Part shown: one piece after another, positions 59,541 to 64,000 of the stretch
How the letters are laid out: each line of letters opens with the position of its first letter
How positions within the stretch are numbered: position 1 is the stretch's first letter
Assembly: GCF_001552635.1 (NCBI RefSeq)
Contig: NZ_BCRO01000011.1
Span: forward strand, 248,001-312,000
Direction of reading: 5' to 3'
Source: Actinomadura hibisca NBRC 15177
GTDB lineage: Bacteria > Actinomycetota > Actinomycetes > Streptosporangiales > Streptosporangiaceae
Length of the DNA stretch: 64,000 nt
Translations under genes and position numbers: made by a program
Notes under the pieces: model-generated
The model's database searches: none
What the model was told of the DNA's origin: nothing
Seen by the model: the letters and a program-made list of their open reading frames with translations, nothing else

Positions 59541-60155
59541 ATGCCCGCCGCGAACTCCCAGCCCCGCCGGGCGCACTCCGGCAACCGGCGCGACGAGGCC
59601 GCCCGCCTCGCCGTGCTGCACGCCGCCGACGACCTGCTGGTCGAGCACGGCTTCGGCGCGCTGACCATCGAGTCGATCGCGCGCCGCGCCGGGGTCGCCA
59701 AGCAGACGATCTACCGCTGGTGGCCGTCGAAGGTCGAGATCCTGCTCGACACGCTGATCGAGGACAGCGGCAAACGGTTCCCCGTCCCGGCGGAGCAGCC
59801 GACGGCGGAGAGCATCCGGGGCTACCTGCGCGACTTCGCGCGCTTCCTGACCCGGGACCCGGCGGGCAAGGTACTGCTGGCGTTGATCGCCGAGGCACAA
59901 CACGACCCCGAGACGGCCAAGCGCCTGCACGAGCGCTACCTCGACCCGCGCCGCACCCAGGAAAGCGACATGCTCGCGCGCGCGATCGAAGCCGACGAGA
60001 TAGCACCAAGTCTCGGCCCCGAAGCCACGCTAGACGCCCTCACAGGCCCGATCGTCTACTGCGCCCTAAGGGGATCGAGCATCCCCCGAGCCCTGGTGGA
60101 CACCCTGGTCGAAGACCTGCTCAAACCCGCCTCAAAGCCCGCGCCTTCGCCCTGA
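59541..60155 (+). CDS. TetR family regulator
   Basis: A 204-residue protein. The HTH is ALTIESIARRAGVAKQTIYR, then WWPSKVEILLDTLIEDS. The C-terminal domain (FARFLTRDPAGKVLLALIAE, RGSSIPRALVDTLVEDLL) fits TetR_C_16-like regulators. It is divergent from the SDR gene, with the repeats at 59460-59500 between the two starts. It probably represses both. A Pro/Ser tail ends the protein. Confidence 0.87.
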   Translation: MPAANSQPRRAHSGNRRDEAARLAVLHAADDLLVEHGFGALTIESIARRAGVAKQTIYRWWPSKVEILLDTLIEDSGKRFPVPAEQPTAESIRGYLRDFARFLTRDPAGKVLLALIAEAQHDPETAKRLHERYLDPRRTQESDMLARAIEADEIAPSLGPEATLDALTGPIVYCALRGSSIPRALVDTLVEDLLKPASKPAPSP

Positions 60156-60188
60156 CCCGAACGCGCCGACGTCGAAGCTCCCCGCCGG

Positions 60189-61535
60189 TCACAGGGCCTT
60201 GGTCGGGTTGAGCAGGCCCTTCGGGTCCAGGGCCTGTTTGATCCGGTGGTGCAGGTCCAGCGACACCTCGTCCAGTTCCTGGTCCAGCCAGCGGCGTTTC
60301 AGCAGGCCGACGCCGTGTTCGCCCGTCAGAGTGCCACCCAGTTCCAGTGCGGCGGTGAACACCTCGTCGGCCGCCGCCCACACGTGTGGTGGTGGTTCGG
60401 GTTCGCCACGGTCGAACACGAAGAAGGGGTGCAGGTTGCCGTCGCCCGCGTGGGCGACGGTCAGGATCGTGGCGTTGTGCGTGCGGGCGGCCGTTTCGAT
60501 GCGGTGGAACATCTCCGCCAGGCGGGAGCGCGGCACGCACACGTCCTCCACCAGGCACGCGCCGAGGCGTTCGGCCGCCGGGTGGGCCAGGCGTCGCAGA
60601 TCCAGCAGGGCGGCGGCCTCGGCCGGGTCCGAGGAGACTGCGACCAGATCGGCGCCGGACTGTTCGCAGCGGTCCGCCATCGCCGTCGCCGGACCGTCGT
60701 CGGACTGGGCGATCAGCATGGCGCCGGTGCCCGGGTCCAGGTCGATGCCCTTCCAGTCGTCGATCGCCTGGAGGGTCGCCCGGTCCAGCAGTTCCAGCAG
60801 GCTGGGGCGCAGGCCGTCGGCCACGATCGCGGCGGCCGCCGCCGCGGCCTGACGGGGGCCGGGGAAGGTCGCCAGGACGGTCGCCGGAGCGGCAGGTGCC
60901 GGGCGCAGCCGTAGCGTCGCCTCGGTGATGACGCCGAGGGTGCCTTCCGAGCCCACGAACAGGCCGGTCAGGTCGTAGCCCGTGACGCCCTTGACGGTGC
61001 GCCCGCCGGTCCGCACGATCCGGCCATCGGCGAGCACCACCTCCAGGCCGAGCGCCGCCTCGCGGGTGACGCCGTACTTCACGCAGCGCAGGCCGCCCGC
61101 GTTGGTCGCCAGGTTCCCGCCGATCGTGCAGCTCTCGTAGCTCGACGGGTCGGGCGCGTACATCAGGCCGTGCTCGCGCGCGGCCCGGTCCAGGTCGGCG
61201 TTGATCACGCCGGGCTCCACCACCGCGAGCCCGTCCGCCGGGGACAGCTCGCGGATCCGGTTCATGCGGGCGAGGGACAGGACGAGGCAGCCGTCCGTCG
61301 CGACCGCTCCCCCGGCCAGGCCGGTGCCGCCTCCGCGCGGCACCACCGGCACCCGGTGTTCGGCGGCCCAGCGGACGGCGGCCACCACCTCGGCGGTGTC
61401 GCGCGGGGCGACGACGGCGAGCGGGACGCCGGGCGTCAGGTGCGTCTGGTCGCCCGCGTAGGACGCGGTGACGGCGGGGTCGCTGATCACCCGGCCGGGA
61501 GGAAGCCGGGTGATCAGCGTGTCCAGAGTGGTCAC
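60189..61535 (-). CDS. FAD-linked oxidase, glycolate oxidase GlcD / D-lactate dehydrogenase type
   Basis: A 448-residue protein from a GTG that overlaps the stop of the upstream FAH gene (GTGA). The PCMH FAD-binding fold has VPVVPRGGGTGLAGGAVATD, PSSYESCTIGGNLATNAGG, RCVKYGVTREAALGLEVVLA and GLFVGSEGTLGVITEATLRL. The C-terminal cap has THNATILTVAHAGDGNLHPF and GGTLTGEHGVGLLKRRWL. It oxidises 2-hydroxy acids. Coupling with an FAH-type enzyme suggests a small carboxylate catabolic operon. Confidence 0.88.
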   Translation of the reverse strand: MTTLDTLITRLPPGRVISDPAVTASYAGDQTHLTPGVPLAVVAPRDTAEVVAAVRWAAEHRVPVVPRGGGTGLAGGAVATDGCLVLSLARMNRIRELSPADGLAVVEPGVINADLDRAAREHGLMYAPDPSSYESCTIGGNLATNAGGLRCVKYGVTREAALGLEVVLADGRIVRTGGRTVKGVTGYDLTGLFVGSEGTLGVITEATLRLRPAPAAPATVLATFPGPRQAAAAAAAIVADGLRPSLLELLDRATLQAIDDWKGIDLDPGTGAMLIAQSDDGPATAMADRCEQSGADLVAVSSDPAEAAALLDLRRLAHPAAERLGACLVEDVCVPRSRLAEMFHRIETAARTHNATILTVAHAGDGNLHPFFVFDRGEPEPPPHVWAAADEVFTAALELGGTLTGEHGVGLLKRRWLDQELDEVSLDLHHRIKQALDPKGLLNPTKAL

Positions 61536-62362
61536 GGGCCCTGCACGGTGGGGTTGACCAGGGCGCCGATGCCCTCGATCTCGGTGGTCACGGTCTGCCC
61601 CGGGCGCAGCCTGACGGGGGGCCTGCGGCTGTCGCCGATGCCGGACGGGGTGCCGGTCAGGATGACGTCGCCGGGGTCCAGGGTGGTCACGCCGCTGATG
61701 TAGGCGACCAGCTCGTCCGGCGGGAACAACATGTCGGCGGTGCGGCCGCGCTGCATCACCGTGTCGTCGATCCGGCAGGTCAGCTCCAGGTCGGCGGCGT
61801 CGCCGACCTCGTCGCCGGTGACCAGCACCGGGCCGAGCGGGGTGGAGTCGTCCAGCGTCTTGCCCTGGAGCCACTGGGTGGTGCGCCGCTGGAGGTCGCG
61901 GGCGCTGATGTCGTTGGCGACGGTGTACCCGGCGATCGCGGCGGCCGCCGTGGCGCGGTCGGCGCGGGTGACGGTCCGGCCTATCACCACGGCCAGCTCC
62001 ACCTCCCAGTCCATGGCGGTCGCGGCGCGCGGCAGCACGATCGGGTCGGTGGCGCCGACCAGCGCGCGGGCGAACTTGCCGAACAACGTCGGGTACTCGG
62101 GGGTGTCCAGGCCGGTCTCGGCGATGTGCAGCTTGTAGTTCAGCCCGACGCAGATGATCTTGCTGGGGCGGGGCACGACGGGGGCCAGGTCGAGCCCGGC
62201 GAGCGGGACCGGCGTGCCGGTCCCGCTCGCCGCGCGCTCGCGCCAGTCCGGTCCGCCCGCCAGCAGCGCGCCGACGTCGGGGGCGTCCAGCGGGGTGACG
62301 TCGCCGCCGTCGAGACGGCCGGCGCCGGTGCCGCCGGCGGTGCGGAAGGTGAGCAGTCGCAT
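61532..62362 (-). CDS. Fumarylacetoacetate hydrolase family protein
   Basis: A 276-residue protein from the ATG at 62362. Family blocks are KIICVGLNYKLHIAETGLDT, MDWEVELAVVIGRTVTRADR (metal-binding Glu), GYTVANDISARDLQRRTTQW and GDVILTGTPSGIGDSRRPP. Such enzymes include FAA hydrolases, acylpyruvases and 2,4-diketo-3-deoxy-sugar hydrolases. It overlaps the GlcD-like gene and is 26 bp downstream of the GH114-like gene, so one operon is likely. The IclR gene upstream may regulate it. Confidence 0.87.
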   Translation of the reverse strand: MRLLTFRTAGGTGAGRLDGGDVTPLDAPDVGALLAGGPDWRERAASGTGTPVPLAGLDLAPVVPRPSKIICVGLNYKLHIAETGLDTPEYPTLFGKFARALVGATDPIVLPRAATAMDWEVELAVVIGRTVTRADRATAAAAIAGYTVANDISARDLQRRTTQWLQGKTLDDSTPLGPVLVTGDEVGDAADLELTCRIDDTVMQRGRTADMLFPPDELVAYISGVTTLDPGDVILTGTPSGIGDSRRPPVRLRPGQTVTTEIEGIGALVNPTVQGP

Positions 62363-62388
62363 GGGCGTGTATTCGTCTTTCGGTGGGG

Positions 62389-63369
62389 TTACCGGCAGGG
62401 CGTGTACGGCAGGTCGGTCAGCGCGGCGTCCGCGCCCTTCTTGATGGCGTTGAAGTTCCACTGGGTGTTGGCGGGCCCGCAGAACTTCTTCGGGTCGGTC
62501 TCGTACTCGACCTGGAAGACGGGCTTGCCCGCCTGGACGAACAGCTTCAGGTCGTCGCACTCGGTGTACTGGAGGCACTGCTCGTTGACCGCGTAGTCGA
62601 ACGAGGAGACCAGTTGGGGGATCTGCGACAGGTCGTTCTTGAGCGCCACCGACAGCCCGTAGCGGTGGGCGAGGTCGGCCAGGGCGCGGTTGAAGGTGAG
62701 CTGGGTGGCCGCGCTGATGTTCCAGCCGGTGACGGCCTTGCCCTCCTCGTAGGCGTTGACGACGTCGAACTCCACGCCGTCGAACCCGGCCTGGACGCAC
62801 TTGGCGACGCGGGCCTCGGTCATCCTCAGGACGAAGTCGCGCTGGCCCCGGTCGTTGTTGATGTTGGCGTAGTTCTCGTCGGGGAAGCCCGGGTACGCCT
62901 TGCCGATCAGCGACTTGCCGTTGGCGTTGTGCCAGTCCACGAACTGCTGGTAGTCGGGCCGGACCTTCTCGATGCCGCCCGCGTCCACGTAACAGATCGC
63001 CTTGGCGCCGCGGGCGTGGATGGCCTGGACGGCGGCGGTGTTGAGCGTGTTGTTGTTGCCGACGACGTTCGCGTCGGCGTACAGGTCGATGTCGAACACC
63101 TGCGGCCGGACGCACGCGCCACCGCCCTGCGGCGGGGAGCAGACGTTCACGTTCACGCCGCCGGTCTGGGGGTAGGCGCTGTTGCCGGTGAGCTGGTACT
63201 GCCACCGGGCGTTGAGCGGGGGCTTCCAGAGGGCCTTGACGGTCTTCGGCCGGACGTCCGGTCCGGGGGCCGCCGTCGCGGCCGTGGCCGTGCTCGGGGC
63301 CAGGGCCGTGGTCAGCGCGGCCGCCGCGCTGAAGATGCCGCCGGCCTTGGCGAGGCGTTTTCTCCGCAT
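62389..63369 (-). CDS. Secreted GH114-like (endo-alpha-1,4-polygalactosaminidase family) protein
   Basis: A 326-residue protein from the ATG at 63369 with AAGGTGG before it. It has a signal peptide (MRRKRLAKAGGIFSAAAALT, cut after ATA). The mature part starts with WKPPLNARWQYQLTGN and contains AKAICYVDAGGIEKVRPDYQ, GFDGVEFDVVNAYEEGKAVT and VFQVEYETDPKKFC, typical for the TIM-barrel DUF297/GH114 group. Family members cleave galactosamine-containing polymers of biofilms. A LacI-type palindrome lies about 20 bp upstream. Confidence 0.83.
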   Translation of the reverse strand: MRRKRLAKAGGIFSAAAALTTALAPSTATAATAAPGPDVRPKTVKALWKPPLNARWQYQLTGNSAYPQTGGVNVNVCSPPQGGGACVRPQVFDIDLYADANVVGNNNTLNTAAVQAIHARGAKAICYVDAGGIEKVRPDYQQFVDWHNANGKSLIGKAYPGFPDENYANINNDRGQRDFVLRMTEARVAKCVQAGFDGVEFDVVNAYEEGKAVTGWNISAATQLTFNRALADLAHRYGLSVALKNDLSQIPQLVSSFDYAVNEQCLQYTECDDLKLFVQAGKPVFQVEYETDPKKFCGPANTQWNFNAIKKGADAALTDLPYTPCR

Positions 63370-63390
63370 GTCCGCCACCTTTCCGTATCG

Positions 63391-63405
63391 TGGAAAGCGT
63401 TTCCA
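63391..63405. promoter_or_regulatory. LacI/CcpA-type operator TGGAAAGCGTTTCCA
   Basis: A perfect 15-bp palindrome, 22 bp upstream of the GH114-like start. It has the CG-centred shape of LacI-family sites that control sugar genes. No LacI gene is in the window. Confidence 0.68.
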
Positions 63406-63591
63406 CTCAATAGACAAGCAGGGGCGCGACGAGGCTGTCAATCGTGTCGTTCATCTACGGAGAGTGACAGCAGCGGTCATTCGACGCGCTGCCGCATAAC
63501 CTGACTCGGTGGCTTACCAACAGCGGAATCGGCAGTCTTGAGCGTCAGGGCGGTCGTTAACGATGGCTTGAGCTGCGCTGACGCTCGTCCC

Positions 63592-64000
63592 TCAAGCCGA
63601 CGTCCGATCGATCTCGCTGGCGACGACGTGACGCAGCGTCTCGGCCGCGTCGCGCAGCTTGTCGACCGGAAAACGATCCTTCGGCGCGGTCACGCTGATG
63701 CCCGCGACCGGCGTGGAGCGCCCCAGGAACACCGGGACGGCGGCGCAGCGCACGCCCGGCTCGTTCTCCTCCATGTCCAGGCAGTAACCGCGCTCGCGGA
63801 TCAGCGCCATCTCCTCGGCCAGCGCGGCCGGGCCGGTGACGGTGTGCTTGGTGCGCACCGCCAGCGGGCCGTTCGCCGTCGCCCACAGCTCGATCGCCTC
63901 GTCGGTGGGGTAGGCCCACGCCAGGATCGCCTTGCCGACGCCGGTGGCGTGCGCGGGGTTGCGGCCGCCGATCACCGAGGTCATCTTGATCGGGTGCACG
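63592..64000 (-). CDS. IclR family regulator, N-terminus outside the window
   Basis: Only the C-terminal effector part (about 136 residues) is visible, in frame through the window edge. Landmarks are RNPAHATGVGKAILAWAYPT, RTKHTVTGPAALAEEMALIR, ERGYCLDMEENEPGVRCAAV and GISVTAPKDRFPV, all typical of the IclR ligand domain. The winged HTH should lie beyond 64000. It may control the FAH/GlcD/GH114-type genes that follow on the same strand. Confidence 0.87.
   Translation of the reverse strand, partial: VHPIKMTSVIGGRNPAHATGVGKAILAWAYPTDEAIELWATANGPLAVRTKHTVTGPAALAEEMALIRERGYCLDMEENEPGVRCAAVPVFLGRSTPVAGISVTAPKDRFPVDKLRDAAETLRHVVASEIDRTSA

Noticed and set aside
1-64000. CRISPR arrays, tRNA or rRNA genes
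   Set aside because: No regularly spaced repeats and no cloverleaf or rRNA-like stretches were noticed. A weak tRNA-like fold could be missed without a search tool.

Overview
The window comes from a high-GC actinomycete, most likely in the Streptomyces / Streptosporangiales / Actinomadura range. The evidence is G/C-rich third codon positions, frequent GTG/TTG starts, GTGA/ATGA start-stop overlaps, leaderless promoters, abundant TetR/MarR/MerR regulators, an XRE-DUF6879 cassette, STAND ATPases and carotenoid oxygenase/MmpL genes. It looks like accessory chromosome-arm DNA. No rRNA, tRNA or CRISPR array was seen, and nearly all calls come from reading motifs, not from database searches.

Regions. 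0-14 kb: small stress or resistance units, each with its own regulator (MarR-MFS, TioE-like MerR with erythromycin esterase, an OhrR-like MarR with a palindromic operator, a SnoaL/NTF2-like protein, a second MFS, a PARG-type protein). Among them is decayed DNA: IS5-type transposase tails near 4.9 kb and 11.5 kb, a sigma-factor tail facing an FAD-oxidoreductase tail at 6.4-6.8 kb, and a chimeric DUF6879/MarR pseudogene at 8.4-8.8 kb. An 81-aa protein / DUF6879 / XRE-DUF5753 cassette and two unknown genes lie at 9.1-11.5 kb. 14.2-15.6 kb holds a CDP-glycerol-type transferase with a small coiled-coil partner.

15.9-23.1 kb is a lower-GC island that looks acquired. It has an HTH-WD40 protein, a 47-aa membrane peptide, an NB-ARC-TPR STAND ATPase, a complete ISL2-like insertion sequence with terminal repeats and a 3-bp target duplication, a leaderless asparagine synthetase gene and a decayed IS5 transposase.

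23-36 kb: two secreted beta-propeller-like proteins (near 24 and 35 kb) that share an upstream dyad TTGCC-N10-GGCAA, several hydrolases, a carotenoid oxygenase and its divergent TetR with a 38-bp operator, an MmpL exporter with another TetR and palindrome, and a VOC / aminoglycoside-phosphotransferase-like / DUF4345 group. 36.1-42.6 kb is a stressosome-type partner-switching operon (RsbR-RsbS-RsbT, HATPase-PP2C, hybrid kinase, REC-PP2C) with a divergent RsbV-like STAS gene.

42.7-64 kb: a MerR-controlled SDR, a succinyl-CoA:3-ketoacid CoA-transferase pair, an isoaspartyl-methyltransferase-like protein, a tannase/feruloyl esterase, a cupin regulator opposite a thioredoxin-reductase-like oxidoreductase plus Cmx-type MFS operon, and a TetR-GH31 operon. 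The GH31 enzyme carries all the sulfoquinovose-recognition and catalytic residues of YihQ and is a predicted secreted sulfoquinovosidase. It is followed by a HEAT-repeat protein, an HEXXH metalloprotease with a Cys-Cys micro-protein, an SDR/TetR pair with a three-half-site operator, a GlcD/FAH operon, a secreted GH114-like protein with a LacI-type operator, and an IclR gene cut by the window edge.
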